A stretch of DNA of 64,000 nt from Calditrichaceae bacterium (GCA_013360445.1 JABWBP010000028.1:28117-92116); one strand, 5' to 3'. Counted from the first letter of the stretch, positions 8,155-17,607 are shown. Numbers and translations: made by a program. The notes: a model not told the origin generated them from the letters alone.

Positions 8155-10461
8155 ATGGTTACAGAGCACAGGAGTCTTCAAACCACCCCGGAAGTTCTTG
8201 CCCACCGGCACGATGTCTTCATTTGTTATTGTGAAGCGGATGATAGATTTGCCACCAGGCTGGCTAAGTTTCTTAAAAATTATAATCCCCCACCCAAACT
8301 GCATCATCGGCCCTTAGGGAAGTTGAAAGTTTTCAAAGACGCAAACGGGCTGAACGGCACGGAGTTCGGGCAGTATATTGAACGGGAACTGCTGCGTTCC
8401 CGAAAAATGATCGTTATCTGCTCCCCCAAAGCCCGGAAAAGCCAGGATGTGAATGATAAAATTCTCCGATTTGCGGAGCGGAACGGGGCAGATAACATAA
8501 TTCCCGTTATTGTAGAAGGGATTCCCAACGACCAGGCCGGCCCGGAAGACGAAAATAACCTGGCGTTTCCGGAAGCGCTCTACCAGGTACTGAACCAGCC
8601 GCGCGGCAACAACTACAGCGGCTTCAACCTCTTCAAAGATAAGTTCCACAAGGGCGCTTACGAGGGGGAGTGGTACACCCTGCTGGCGAACCTTTATGAC
8701 GCCAACCGGGTTGAAATCGCCCAGTTAGACCGCGACCGGCGTTTTCAGCAAAAACGCCGCCGGATTCTTGCCCTGATCGGGGCGCTGCTGCTGGCAGGAG
8801 CGATCTGGGGGGCGCTGGCGTGGAAAAGGCAATCGGAGCAAGAAGCCCGGCAGCAAATGTGGCGCGGCGCTACCGCACAACATTTTTGGGAAAGAAGCCG
8901 TCTGGCCCGCGCGGAAAACGACCTGCTGCTTTCCCTGCACCTTGCCGCAGAGGCGATAGACCTCACCTCCGATCGGGAATTACGGGAGACGATCCTGCAA
9001 GAGACCGTGGAGATTCAACCGGCTGCGCGATTGGAATTCGTTCTCCAGCATACCGGCAAAGTAGCGGGGGCGCGATTTAACCGGGATCGAAGCCTGGCGC
9101 TGACCTGGAGCGATGACAGCACCGCCCGGCTCTGGAATGTTGCAACCGGGCAGGAAGTTTTTTCGCCCCTCAAACACGAAAATTGGGTGTACGGAGCGGT
9201 ATTCACCCGGGATGAAAATCGCCTTCTTACCTGGAGCGCGGATGGCGCTGCCCGGTTCTGGAGCGCCAAAGACGGGCAGCTCCTCTCGCCCCTCTTGCGC
9301 CTTGCCAGCGGCGTTATCGGGGCAATTCTTAACCGGGATGAAAGCCGCCTGCTCACCTGGCATGATGATTTTTCCGCCCAGCTTTGGGACCTCGCTACCG
9401 GCGCGCCGCTCGGCGCAAGAGCGCGACATGACGGATGGATCAACGGGGCGGGATTCAATTCCGATGAAAGGGAATTTTTAACCTGGAGTGACGACAGCAC
9501 CGCCCAACGCTGGGACGCTCGCACCGGTGAACCGCTCGGGGCGCCGCTGCGCCATAAAGGAGCAATCAACGGTCTGATATTCAGCAGCGATTTTACTCGC
9601 TTCCTGACCTGGAGCGCCGACAGCACCGCCCGGTTGTGGGCGGCGCATTCCGGGAAGCCGGCCGGGCCGGTTCTGCGCCACGGGGCCGAGGTTATTGGCG
9701 CTTGTTTCGACCGGGCCGAAACGCGCCTGCTCACCTGGAGCCGCGACAACACCGCGCGTTTATGGGATGCGCGAACCGGGAGAGAGGCCATTCCTCCCCT
9801 GCGCCATAATGGGTGGGTGTTAGGAGCGGCTTTTGACCGGGATGAAAACCGCATCATCACCTGGAGCCAGGATAATACCGCCCGCCTGTGGGACGCCGCC
9901 ACCGGCCAGCCGCTTACCCCGCCCCTGCCGCACAGTTCCGGCCCCCTGCGCAACGACGCCGGCCTTTTCGGAGCGGCGCTGAATGAAACCGGAATGGTGA
10001 TTCTGACCTGGGGCGATGATAACACCGCGCGGCTATGGGGCGCCGCCGCCGGGCGGCAAATCGGCCCGCCGCTACAGCATGATAACCGTGACGGGCACAA
10101 TCACGAAGTGGAAGGAGCGATCGTCAGCCCGGATTTCAGCGCTATCTTAACCTGGAGCACCGACAATACCGCCCGGCTCTGGAAAACCGGCGGATTCGCC
10201 TCCATTCCGGCAATGAATGGGGAGGCCGGTGTAGATGCAGATTTCCCCGCGGAAGCCTTCAAACTGCAAGTAATGGCGCTCACCGGAACCGAACTCGACT
10301 CCCTGCGCGGGGTGGCGGCGCTCTGCCTGGAACCGCAGCGCTGGCAGCAGTTAAATATCGAATATGCGCGAATCGCCAGGGAGCATTACAGGGAGTGCCG
10401 GTATCCACAGTACAACCTCTGGGCGCGGTTGAATCCTTATGAAGCCGGGAAATTGCCCTGA
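8155..10461 (+). CDS. TIR domain - transmembrane - WD40 repeat protein
   Basis: A 768-residue membrane-anchored protein. Residues about 18-165 are a TIR domain (HDVFICYCEADD, VFKDANGLNGTEFGQYIERELLRS split over positions 59-82, MIVICSP). One transmembrane helix lies at about 203-223 (LALIGALLLAGAIWGALAW). Residues about 298-680 hold nine WD40-like repeats, each recognisable by a core such as LLTWSRDNTARLW. Where TIR NADases usually have W-V-N-E-E, this protein reads DVNDK (98-102), so the catalytic glutamate appears to be replaced. Start: ATG at 8155 with AGGGG upstream; a TTG start at 8065 is possible. Such proteins occur in signalling and defence contexts, but no known defence partner is adjacent. 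Confidence 0.85.
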   Translation: MVTEHRSLQTTPEVLAHRHDVFICYCEADDRFATRLAKFLKNYNPPPKLHHRPLGKLKVFKDANGLNGTEFGQYIERELLRSRKMIVICSPKARKSQDVNDKILRFAERNGADNIIPVIVEGIPNDQAGPEDENNLAFPEALYQVLNQPRGNNYSGFNLFKDKFHKGAYEGEWYTLLANLYDANRVEIAQLDRDRRFQQKRRRILALIGALLLAGAIWGALAWKRQSEQEARQQMWRGATAQHFWERSRLARAENDLLLSLHLAAEAIDLTSDRELRETILQETVEIQPAARLEFVLQHTGKVAGARFNRDRSLALTWSDDSTARLWNVATGQEVFSPLKHENWVYGAVFTRDENRLLTWSADGAARFWSAKDGQLLSPLLRLASGVIGAILNRDESRLLTWHDDFSAQLWDLATGAPLGARARHDGWINGAGFNSDEREFLTWSDDSTAQRWDARTGEPLGAPLRHKGAINGLIFSSDFTRFLTWSADSTARLWAAHSGKPAGPVLRHGAEVIGACFDRAETRLLTWSRDNTARLWDARTGREAIPPLRHNGWVLGAAFDRDENRIITWSQDNTARLWDAATGQPLTPPLPHSSGPLRNDAGLFGAALNETGMVILTWGDDNTARLWGAAAGRQIGPPLQHDNRDGHNHEVEGAIVSPDFSAILTWSTDNTARLWKTGGFASIPAMNGEAGVDADFPAEAFKLQVMALTGTELDSLRGVAALCLEPQRWQQLNIEYARIAREHYRECRYPQYNLWARLNPYEAGKLP

Positions 10462-10700
10462 GCAAGATTGAAAATTGAAGATTGAAAATCGAAGATTGGT
10501 CAATCGTCGGAGGAATAATCACTTGTTTTGATTCTCCCAAAGCCAATTTTACCCCCATCAATCCATCAATCCATTTATCCATTCATCCACCCCTCCACCC
10601 CTCCACCACACCTGCCTTCGCTCCTCCGCTTGCTTTTCCACAAAGTTTTGTTTACAATCTTCCCTACTTTAACCGCCTGAAATCTGGCAGGAGTGCAAGC
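10462..10700. repeat. Word-like intergenic repeats
   Basis: This gap contains GATTGAAAATTGAA-type copies (10466-10500), then CATCAATCCATCAATCCAT and CACCCCTCCACCCCTCCACC (10556-10607). There is no gene. The pattern resembles the other spacer repeats in this window. Confidence 0.6.
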
Positions 10701-11627
10701 GTGAGAACGATGAATCTTGTAAGAGATATTGCCCTGTTTTCGGTGTATATGGATTTAGGCGCCGGTCGCCGGGGCGTGGATATGGGGCCGTCGGCGATCC
10801 GCATCGCCGGGCTGGTGGAAAAACTGCACAAACTGAATTATGAAATCCATGAAATGGGCGCGATTTACGCTCACGAGCCGGAAATTTGCGCCCCCGGGGA
10901 ATTTCATTTGAAATATTTGAAGGAGGTTCTCCAGGTGTGCAGCCAGGTGAAAGAGCACGTGAGCAGCGCGCTGGAGTCGGGCTGGTTCCCGCTGGTGCTC
11001 GGCGGGGATCACAGCATTTCTATCGGTTCTATTGCCGGGCTTTCGGCGCATTACCGGCAGCATCAGGAAAGGGTCGGGCTGATCTGGGTGGACGCCCATA
11101 CCGATATGAACCTCCCGGAGACTTCTCCCAGCGGAAATATTCACGGGATGCCCCTGGCGGTGTTATTAGGCAAGGGAGATCCGGCCCTCATCGCCCTGAA
11201 CGGCGACGGCCCGGCGGTGCTGCCGCAGAACGTAACCATCTTAGGCGCGCGCGATATCGATGAGAAAGAAAAAGAGGTGGTGCGGCGCTCCGGGGTGCGG
11301 GTGTTCACCATGTCGGAAATCGACGAGCGCGGCATCGGCAATTGCGTGGATGAGGCGCTGAAACGCGCCACGGCCGGCACCGGCGGATTTCACCTCTCTT
11401 TCGACCTGGACGCGCTGGATCCCCGGGAAGCGCCGGGAGTGGGAACCCCGGTGGACGGCGGGCTGAACTACCGGGAAGCGCACCTGATCTGCGAGAAAGC
11501 GGCCCGCACCGGCGCCCTGCTCAGCCTGGAAGTGGTGGAGGTGAACCCGATTTTGGATACCACCAATCACACCGCCCAATTAGCGGTAGAGTTGATCCAG
11601 AGCGCGTTGGGGAAGACGATTCTTTGA
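10701..11627 (+). CDS. rocF: Arginase
   Basis: Ureohydrolase converting arginine to ornithine and urea in the cytosol. The 308-residue product has all three binuclear manganese signatures: GGDHSIS (101-107), DAHTDMN (131-137) and SFDLDALDP (233-241), plus EVVEVNPILD near the end. The asparagine-rich loop and length fit arginase better than agmatinase or formiminoglutamase. GTG at 10701 has AGGAG eight bases upstream; ATG at 10710 (MNLVRDIALF) is the alternative start. It stands alone after the TIR-WD40 gene, with no urea-cycle or urease gene near. Confidence 0.9.
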   Translation: MRTMNLVRDIALFSVYMDLGAGRRGVDMGPSAIRIAGLVEKLHKLNYEIHEMGAIYAHEPEICAPGEFHLKYLKEVLQVCSQVKEHVSSALESGWFPLVLGGDHSISIGSIAGLSAHYRQHQERVGLIWVDAHTDMNLPETSPSGNIHGMPLAVLLGKGDPALIALNGDGPAVLPQNVTILGARDIDEKEKEVVRRSGVRVFTMSEIDERGIGNCVDEALKRATAGTGGFHLSFDLDALDPREAPGVGTPVDGGLNYREAHLICEKAARTGALLSLEVVEVNPILDTTNHTAQLAVELIQSALGKTIL

Positions 11628-11633
11628 TCCGTG

Positions 11634-11710
11634 CTAAGAGGGTTTTTGAAAAATCTCTGGCAATTGAGCGTATTGGAAGTACTAAATCGAATTTTCAAAC
11701 ACGCTCTAAG
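11634..11710. repeat. Inverted-repeat element, CTAAGAG...TTTGAAAA family
   Basis: Left arm CTAAGAGGGTTTTTGAAAAA and right arm whose reverse complement is CCTTAGAGCGTGTTTGAAAA enclose about 35 bases, directly after the arginase stop. The same arm sequence bounds the repeat at 13041-13228, and a single related copy lies near 55814. Confidence 0.6.
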
Positions 11711-11909
11711 GAGATGCGGCATTTGAATATTCGCAGGGGCTTCTTTGACACTCGTCAACCGCGAACCGGGTAAGGGGAACTTATATTGGCGCATCGGATG
11801 TAAAAACCTTCCGGTTAGCCCGGCAGAGACCATCCGGGATTCTAAAAGGCGTTTCTGAATACCAATTTGAGATGCGCCCAATCAATCTAATGATTCGGGG
11901 AGAAAACCA

Positions 11910-13043
11910 ATGAAACTGAGGCGAAAAAATACGATAATTCCGGAAAATTCTGGTTATCAAAGCAGGTGGATTTACAGGATTCTCTTCGGGATAGCGCTCC
12001 TTTTTTCTATTTCGATGGCTACGGCGCAAACCGTGCTCGATCCCCGGCTGGCATTGCGGGATTCACACATCCAGGATCAGGATGATATGTGCATCTGGAT
12101 TCACCCCGATCCCTCTCAAAGCCTTATCATTACCTCCGATAAAGACGCCTATGAGATATTTGTGTATGATTTGAGCGGAAAAACGCAGCAGAGCATCTCG
12201 GTCCCCGGGAAGCCGAGCAATATCGACGTACGCTATAACTTCCCCCTTTCGGGAGAGCCGACCGATATCGTCGCCTATGTGGACCGCGATAACAACGACA
12301 TTGTGATATACCGGGTTCAAACGGACACTCGCAAGCTAAGCCTGGTCAGCCGTTTCGATACCGGAAAGTGGACCCGGGAAGTTTACGGATTTTGCCTCTA
12401 TTTAAGCCCTTTTAGCGGAAAATACTACGCCTTTGCTTCGGACAAAAGCAGCCGCCTTCGCCAGTGGGAATTGACCGACAACGGCGAGGGCGGCATCGAA
12501 GGAATCGAAAAACGGAACTGGCTGAACGGCAGTTCCAATGAGACCGAGGGCCTGGTAGCGGATGATGAAACCGGGAAACTTTACGCCGCGAATGAAGAAG
12601 ACGGCGTTTATGTGTATGACGCGGATCCGCTGGATAAAAACCCCGCCGGCGAGCTGCTGTTTGCCACCGGAACCCAGGGGCTAACGCCGGACATAGAGGG
12701 TATTGCCATTTACTACGCCGCCGATGGAGAGGGATATATTCTGGTCTCCAACCAGGGGAGCGATAATTTCAAAGTTTTCGAGCGCCGGCCGCCCCACCGC
12801 CTGGTAACCACGTTTCAGGTTCGAGGCGTGGAAGAAACCGACGGCATCGATGTAACCAACGTGAACTTAGGCGCGGCGTTTCCGCAGGGGATATTCCTGT
12901 TACACAATAACGAGAACGAGAAGAAAGAGGTGCTGGTGTGCGATTTCGCAGACCTGGAGTTGAAAACCGATACCGAATACTGGAACCCTCGCGCGCTTTC
13001 GCGCCGGCCCCTGAAGATCACCCCTTCTTCCCGGACCCCATAA
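11910..13043 (+). CDS. Beta-propeller phytase, copy 1 (no sorting domain)
   Basis: Secreted 3-phytase of the Bacillus-type calcium-dependent six-bladed propeller family, releasing phosphate from phytate. The 377-residue product has an internal signal segment (IYRILFGIALLFSISMATAQ). Family motifs are QDQDDMCIWIHPD, TSDKDAYEIFVYDLSG, NIDVRYNFPLSG, ETEGLVADDETGKLYAANEEDGVY and LTPDIEGIAIYYAADGEGY. Unlike the two following copies it ends right after the propeller and has no C-terminal sorting domain, so it may be periplasmic or soluble. Its stop codon is part of an inverted-repeat arm. Confidence 0.92.
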   Translation: MKLRRKNTIIPENSGYQSRWIYRILFGIALLFSISMATAQTVLDPRLALRDSHIQDQDDMCIWIHPDPSQSLIITSDKDAYEIFVYDLSGKTQQSISVPGKPSNIDVRYNFPLSGEPTDIVAYVDRDNNDIVIYRVQTDTRKLSLVSRFDTGKWTREVYGFCLYLSPFSGKYYAFASDKSSRLRQWELTDNGEGGIEGIEKRNWLNGSSNETEGLVADDETGKLYAANEEDGVYVYDADPLDKNPAGELLFATGTQGLTPDIEGIAIYYAADGEGYILVSNQGSDNFKVFERRPPHRLVTTFQVRGVEETDGIDVTNVNLGAAFPQGIFLLHNNENEKKEVLVCDFADLELKTDTEYWNPRALSRRPLKITPSSRTP

Positions 13044-13228
13044 AGGGTGTTTGAAAATTCAGTTCAGTGCCCCAAAATCGTTCAAATGGCACACGGATAA
13101 CACGGATAACGCAGATTCACACAGATTTTTTAGCAATATTCTTTAATTTGTCAGCGAAAATCCGTGTCATCCGCGTTCCATTCATTAGTAGTAAACGGTT
13201 GCAAGAAATTTTTCAAACACACTCTTAG
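13041..13228. repeat. Nested inverted repeats after phytase 1
   Basis: The outer arms are AAGGGTGTTTGAAAATTC (left) and the reverse complement of CTAAGAGTGTGTTTGAAAA (right). Inside them lies a second inverted pair at 13085-13182: AATGGCACACGGATAAC on the left and ATCCGTGTCATCCGCGTTCC on the right. The outer left arm supplies the TAA stop of phytase 1. The inner family recurs at 24561-24851. The rest of the 359-base gap shows no gene. Confidence 0.65.
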
Positions 13229-13402
13229 CCGCTATGCAAAAATTATACATAGTCGTGAAAGATTCCGGCAAATTTGCCCGCCGCTAATGAATATCTCTAA
13301 AACATGGCGCTGCCGGGATAAATTCAAGATGGTTCTCCTGTTTTCAAAGGGCTGGCAAGGTGTTTGCTCTTTCCCTGCCGGAACAAAAACAAAGGAGAAG
13401 CC

Positions 13403-14779
13403 ATGAATGTAGTAAACCAAAGTGAGTGGGACAGGGCGCTTTCTCTATTCCGACAAGCTTCCTTCGCGGCGGTTCTTTTATGGTTGTTGGGCAATATGCT
13501 GTATGCCCAGGCCGTATCGCCGGTACTGTCCTTAAGCGGGCAGGGCGCCGGGGACCAGGATGATATGTGCATCTGGATTCACCCCGACGATCCTTCCCTG
13601 AGCACCGTCATCACTTCCGACAAAGACGCCTCCAGGGTTTTCGTGTACGATTTGAGCGGCAATGTTATTCAAACCATCAACACCGACGGCAGCCCGGGGG
13701 GCATCGACGTTCGCTATAATTTTATGCTCTCCGGCCAGCCGGTCGATATCGTGGGCTACAATGACCGGGATAACACCGAAATTGTGATTCTGACCGTCAA
13801 TCCATCCACCCGCCAGCTGACCCAGGTGGCCAATTTCGACGCCGGCGGCGGGTGGAGCGAGTTGTACGGCTTTTGCCTTTATGTTAGCCCTAACACCGAT
13901 AAGCATTACGCCATCGGCTGCGGGAAGAGCGGCCAGATTCGCCAATGGGAGTTGGTGGATAACGGCAACGGAACCATCGGCGGCATCGAAAAAAGGACCT
14001 GGGACAACGGAACGCAAACCGAGGGCATGGTGGCCGATGATGAGACCGCCAAATTATACGCGGCCAGCGAGGCCGATGGGGTCTATAAATACGACGCCGA
14101 CCCCACGGATCCCACTCCCAGTGGAGATCTCATCGCCCCGACCGGCTCCAACGGGCTGACGGAGGACGTGGAAGGAGTTGCCATCTATTACGCCGCCAAT
14201 GGCGAGGGATATTTGCTCGTCTCCAGCCAGGGGAACAGCACATTTAAAGTGTACGAGCGAAAAGAGCCGCACGATTTTGTCACAACCTTTAGCGTCAACG
14301 GGGCCAGCGATACCGACGGCATTGATGTCACCAACGTGAACTTAGGGCCGGCGTTTCCTAACGGCCTGTTTACCTTGCACGAAGGCAGCACCGCGGTTCT
14401 CATGTGCGACTATGAAGACCTGGGTCTGCAGATCGATACCGAGTATTGGAATCCCCGGAACAGCGGGGTCAGCGCCATCGAGCCGGAGCCTGGCCTGCTC
14501 TCGCAGTTCTCGCTCTCGCAGAACTATCCCAATCCGTTCAACCCCAGTACCTCGATCCGTTTTACCCTGGGGCAATCGGCGGCAGTGGAATTGAGCGTGT
14601 ATGACGTCGCCGGCAGGGAAGTGAGCAGGCTGGCGGATGAATTCCATACCGCGGGCAGCTACACCTATACCTGGTCGGCGGCCGGCGCCAACGGCGCTCC
14701 TCTTCCCAGCGGAATTTATTTCGCGCACCTTCGCGCCGGGGCTTACGAAAGCGCCATCAAAATGATTTTGGCCCGTTGA
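13403..14779 (+). CDS. Beta-propeller phytase, copy 2, with C-terminal sorting domain
   Basis: A 458-residue paralogue of the upstream phytase. It has a signal-anchor-like N terminus (ASFAAVLLWLLGNMLYAQA), then the same propeller (DQDDMCIWIHPDDPS, SDKDASRVFVYDLSG, GIDVRYNFMLSG, EGVAIYYAANGEGYLLVSSQG). From about residue 370 it carries an Ig-like T9SS/FlgD-type sorting domain starting SQFSLSQNYPNPFNPS and ending SAIKMILAR. Secretion to the cell surface by a type IX-like route is therefore likely, though no T9SS gene is in the window. ATG at 13403 has AAAGGAGAAGCC upstream, so the 13-codon longer frame is rejected. Confidence 0.93.
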   Translation: MNVVNQSEWDRALSLFRQASFAAVLLWLLGNMLYAQAVSPVLSLSGQGAGDQDDMCIWIHPDDPSLSTVITSDKDASRVFVYDLSGNVIQTINTDGSPGGIDVRYNFMLSGQPVDIVGYNDRDNTEIVILTVNPSTRQLTQVANFDAGGGWSELYGFCLYVSPNTDKHYAIGCGKSGQIRQWELVDNGNGTIGGIEKRTWDNGTQTEGMVADDETAKLYAASEADGVYKYDADPTDPTPSGDLIAPTGSNGLTEDVEGVAIYYAANGEGYLLVSSQGNSTFKVYERKEPHDFVTTFSVNGASDTDGIDVTNVNLGPAFPNGLFTLHEGSTAVLMCDYEDLGLQIDTEYWNPRNSGVSAIEPEPGLLSQFSLSQNYPNPFNPSTSIRFTLGQSAAVELSVYDVAGREVSRLADEFHTAGSYTYTWSAAGANGAPLPSGIYFAHLRAGAYESAIKMILAR

Positions 14780-14826
14780 GGCCGCCGGGGGAGGTTGTGA
14801 GCCGGGATATAGGCATTTTGGGGGGC

Positions 14827-14875
14827 AGTTATAATTGGCAATTGCCAATTAGCAATTAACAATTGGCAATTATAA
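14827..14875. repeat. Palindromic AATTGGC repeat
   Basis: A 49-bp inverted repeat made of GGCAATTGCC/CAATTAGC words, bounded by GTTATAATTGG and its complement. Related words recur at 26971-27005 and 37131-37170. The surrounding 272-base gap has no other feature that I can see. Confidence 0.65.
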
Positions 14876-15051
14876 CGAAAACGTTTTGTTGATGTACGGC
14901 CACTAAGCGCCTGATACCGCCGGTATCCTTTGGAAGAGCCGGGAACCGGAAAACTTCAGCAGAAAGCCCGGTATTCGGTTTCCGGCTCTTAAAATCTAAC
15001 CTTACCCCTGTCGCTGCCGATAATGGTTGCGGAACCATAAGGAAATGGAGA

Positions 15052-16422
15052 ATGATGATGATCAAATTTGTATTCCCCTGGTTAATCGGATTTGCACTTG
15101 TTGCAGCAACGGCGCTGGCCCAGTCCGTTACCCCGAAGTTGGAATTACAGGCCGGCGGAGTTGACGACCAGGATGACATGTGCATCTGGCTGCACCCGGG
15201 CGATCTTTCCCAGAGCACCATTATTACTTCCGATAAAGGGGCTAATAAGCTGTTCGTGTACGATCTCAGCGGCAATTCCATCCAGTCCGTTGCTACCCCG
15301 GGGCAGCCCGGGAACATCGACATCCGTTATAATTTTATTTTATCCGGGCAACCCATCGACATTGTGGGATTCAACGACCGCAGTAACGAGAGAATCGTGC
15401 TCTATAAAGTGGATCACGCCACCCGCCAGCTTAGCATGGTCGGTAATTTCGACGCCGGGAACTGGCCTTCGGAGCTTTACGGTTTTTGCCTCTACCGCAG
15501 CCCCAATACCGGAAAATATTATGCCTTCGGATCCGCCACCAACAGCCAGATGCGCCAGTGGGAATTAGTGGACAACGGAGACGGAACCATCGGCGGGATC
15601 GAAAAAAGAACCTGGTTCAACGCGCCCGACGGCCAGACCGAAGGGAACGTGGCCGATGATGAGACCGGAAAGCTCTATGCGGCGAGTGAAAAGTATGGGG
15701 TTTATAAATACGACGCCGATCCCAACGATCCCAACCCGGTCGGGGAATTGATTGCGCCGGTGGGTTCCCACGGCCTTACGGAAGACGTCGAGGGGGTAAC
15801 CATTTACTATGCCGCCAACGGAGAAGGTTACCTGATTGTCTCCAGCCAGGGAAGCGGGGATTTTAAAGTGTACGAGCGAAAACCGCCCCATAATTTTGTA
15901 AAAACGTTCGAGGTGGTCAATTCGGACGATACCGACGGCATCGACGTAATCAACGTTAACCTCGGTCCCGAATTTCCCGCGGGCATTTTCACCGCCCATA
16001 CTGACCGGGGATCCCGCCCGGTGCTGGTATGTGATTACCAGGATTTGGGTTTGCTGATCGATACCGGGTACTGGAATCCCCGCAATAACGGCGGAACTTC
16101 TTCGCTGTTCGGGAATGTCGCGGTCCCGCGGGAATTTTCACTGGAGCAAAACTATCCCAATCCCTTTAATCCCGGCACCGCCATTCGCTATACCCTGCCC
16201 AATGCCGCGAATATCCGGTTGGCGGTGTACGACCTGGCCGGCCGGGAGGTCGCGGTGCTAGCCGAGGGGTTCTACTCCGCCGGTTCCTATGCCCAGGACT
16301 GGCAGGCGCTCGACCATCGCGGCGGTGTTTTACCCAGCGGAATTTATTTTGCGCGTCTTCAAGTAGCGCCGGAGGAGGCGGGAGGGTATTCTACGGCCAT
16401 CAAAATGGTGTTAAGCCGCTAA
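15052..16422 (+). CDS. Beta-propeller phytase, copy 3, with C-terminal sorting domain
   Basis: Third tandem phytase, 456 residues. Signal peptide FVFPWLIGFALVAATALAQ is followed by the propeller (DDQDDMCIWLHPGD, TSDKGANKLFVYDLSG, NIDIRYNFILSG, TEGNVADDETGKLYAASEKYG, EDVEGVTIYYAANGEGY) and a sorting domain EFSLEQNYPNPFNPGTAIRY...AIKMVLSR. Any of three consecutive ATG codons (15052, 15055, 15058) may start it, after GGAAATGGAG. It is closest in architecture to copy 2. Three copies in a row indicate local duplication and divergence, perhaps for different inositol phosphates or calcium levels. Confidence 0.93.
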   Translation: MMMIKFVFPWLIGFALVAATALAQSVTPKLELQAGGVDDQDDMCIWLHPGDLSQSTIITSDKGANKLFVYDLSGNSIQSVATPGQPGNIDIRYNFILSGQPIDIVGFNDRSNERIVLYKVDHATRQLSMVGNFDAGNWPSELYGFCLYRSPNTGKYYAFGSATNSQMRQWELVDNGDGTIGGIEKRTWFNAPDGQTEGNVADDETGKLYAASEKYGVYKYDADPNDPNPVGELIAPVGSHGLTEDVEGVTIYYAANGEGYLIVSSQGSGDFKVYERKPPHNFVKTFEVVNSDDTDGIDVINVNLGPEFPAGIFTAHTDRGSRPVLVCDYQDLGLLIDTGYWNPRNNGGTSSLFGNVAVPREFSLEQNYPNPFNPGTAIRYTLPNAANIRLAVYDLAGREVAVLAEGFYSAGSYAQDWQALDHRGGVLPSGIYFARLQVAPEEAGGYSTAIKMVLSR

Positions 16423-16518
16423 ATCAAGGGCGATAAATGGCTGAATGGGTCGATAGTTGGAGAGTTGTGCGGCGGTTGGCAAATTAATCTTCACTACGTA
16501 AATGATTCGGAGATAGCG

Positions 16519-17607
16519 ATGTTCAGAAGCAAATCTAATCTCTTTCGCTGGTTGATTGTGCTGCTTGCAATGCTTGTGGGGGCGGAAATTTTTGCCCAGA
16601 CCGGTTCTATTTGGACCAGCGCCGCGGAACTGGCGCAACTGCCCATGTCCGGCGCGGCCTGGGATAAAATGAAAGCCGAGGCGGACAAGCCTACCGGCAC
16701 CCCGAACCTTTCGAATCAGGATGATCCCACCAACGTGCGGGTGCTGGCCAAAGCCCTGGTCTATGCCCGCACCGGGGTGCAATCCTACCGTACCGAGGTG
16801 ATTGACGCCTGTATGGCGGCCATCGGCACCGAGGAGGGGGGGCGCACCCTGGCGCTGGGGAGGGAATTGATCGCCTACGTGATCGCCGCGGACCTGGTGG
16901 GGCTGCCGGCAAACGAAAATGCAATTTTCCGGAGCTGGCTTCAGGAAGTGCGCCACAAAGACCTGCAAGGCAGAACCCTGATTTCCACTCATGAAGATCG
17001 TCCCAACAATTGGGGAACCCACTGCGGCGGCAGCCGGGTGGCGGTGGCCGTTTATTTGAACGATACCCAGGAAATCGCGAGCTGCGCCCAGGTATTCAAG
17101 GGCTACCTGGGAGATCGCCAGTCTTACGCCGGCTTTGAGTATGGAGACCTGGATTGGCAGGTCGATCCCGGCCAGCCGGTAGGAGTCAATCCGCTGGGCG
17201 CCACCAAGCAGGGGCATTCCATCGACGGGGTTCTGCCCGACGACCAGCGCCGCGCCGGGGGATTCAACTGGCCGCCTCCAAAAGAGAATTATGTGTACGA
17301 AGCTTTACAGGGGGCGTTAGCCCAGGCGGTGATCCTGTACCGCGCCGGTTACACCGACGTGTGGAACTGGGAAGACCAGGCGTTGCTGCGCGGCTTTAAG
17401 TGGTTGCACGAGCAGGCCAATTACACCGCCACCGGCGATGACACCTGGCAGCCTCACCTGGTAAACTTTTACTATGGCAGCAATTTCCCGGCCCCGGTTC
17501 CTTCTTCACCGGGTAAAAACGTGGGATGGACGGATTGGAGCCATTCCGGCGTCAACACCGGCAATACCGCGCCTTCCACGCCGGGTAACTTACGGGTAGA
17601 AAAATGA
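16519..17607 (+). CDS. Secreted alginate-lyase-like (alpha/alpha toroid) protein, apparently 3'-truncated
   Basis: A 362-residue exported protein with signal peptide WLIVLLAMLVGAEIFAQ. The region around residues 150-190 (HEDRPNNWGTHCGGSRVAVA) matches the Asn/His active-site stretch of alginate-lyase-type toroid domains, and HSIDGVLPDDQRR follows. It may cleave uronate polysaccharides; the exact substrate is unknown. The last residues, NTAPSTPGNLRVEK, look like the first strand of a fibronectin type III domain, but a stop follows at once. A normal homologue would continue into FN3 and probably a sorting domain. ATG at 16519 was chosen for the signal peptide and a nearby CGGAG. Confidence 0.7.
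   Translation: MFRSKSNLFRWLIVLLAMLVGAEIFAQTGSIWTSAAELAQLPMSGAAWDKMKAEADKPTGTPNLSNQDDPTNVRVLAKALVYARTGVQSYRTEVIDACMAAIGTEEGGRTLALGRELIAYVIAADLVGLPANENAIFRSWLQEVRHKDLQGRTLISTHEDRPNNWGTHCGGSRVAVAVYLNDTQEIASCAQVFKGYLGDRQSYAGFEYGDLDWQVDPGQPVGVNPLGATKQGHSIDGVLPDDQRRAGGFNWPPPKENYVYEALQGALAQAVILYRAGYTDVWNWEDQALLRGFKWLHEQANYTATGDDTWQPHLVNFYYGSNFPAPVPSSPGKNVGWTDWSHSGVNTGNTAPSTPGNLRVEK

Noticed and set aside
9015..10100. 361-codon reverse-strand open frame opposite the WD40 repeats
   Set aside because: It mirrors the repeat structure of the forward gene and encodes no recognisable domain, so it is a shadow of repeated coding DNA.
8155..10461. Thoeris or another known antiphage operon
   Set aside because: There is no ThsA/SIR2-like partner or effector next to the TIR-WD40 gene; the neighbours are a DUF1579 protein and arginase.
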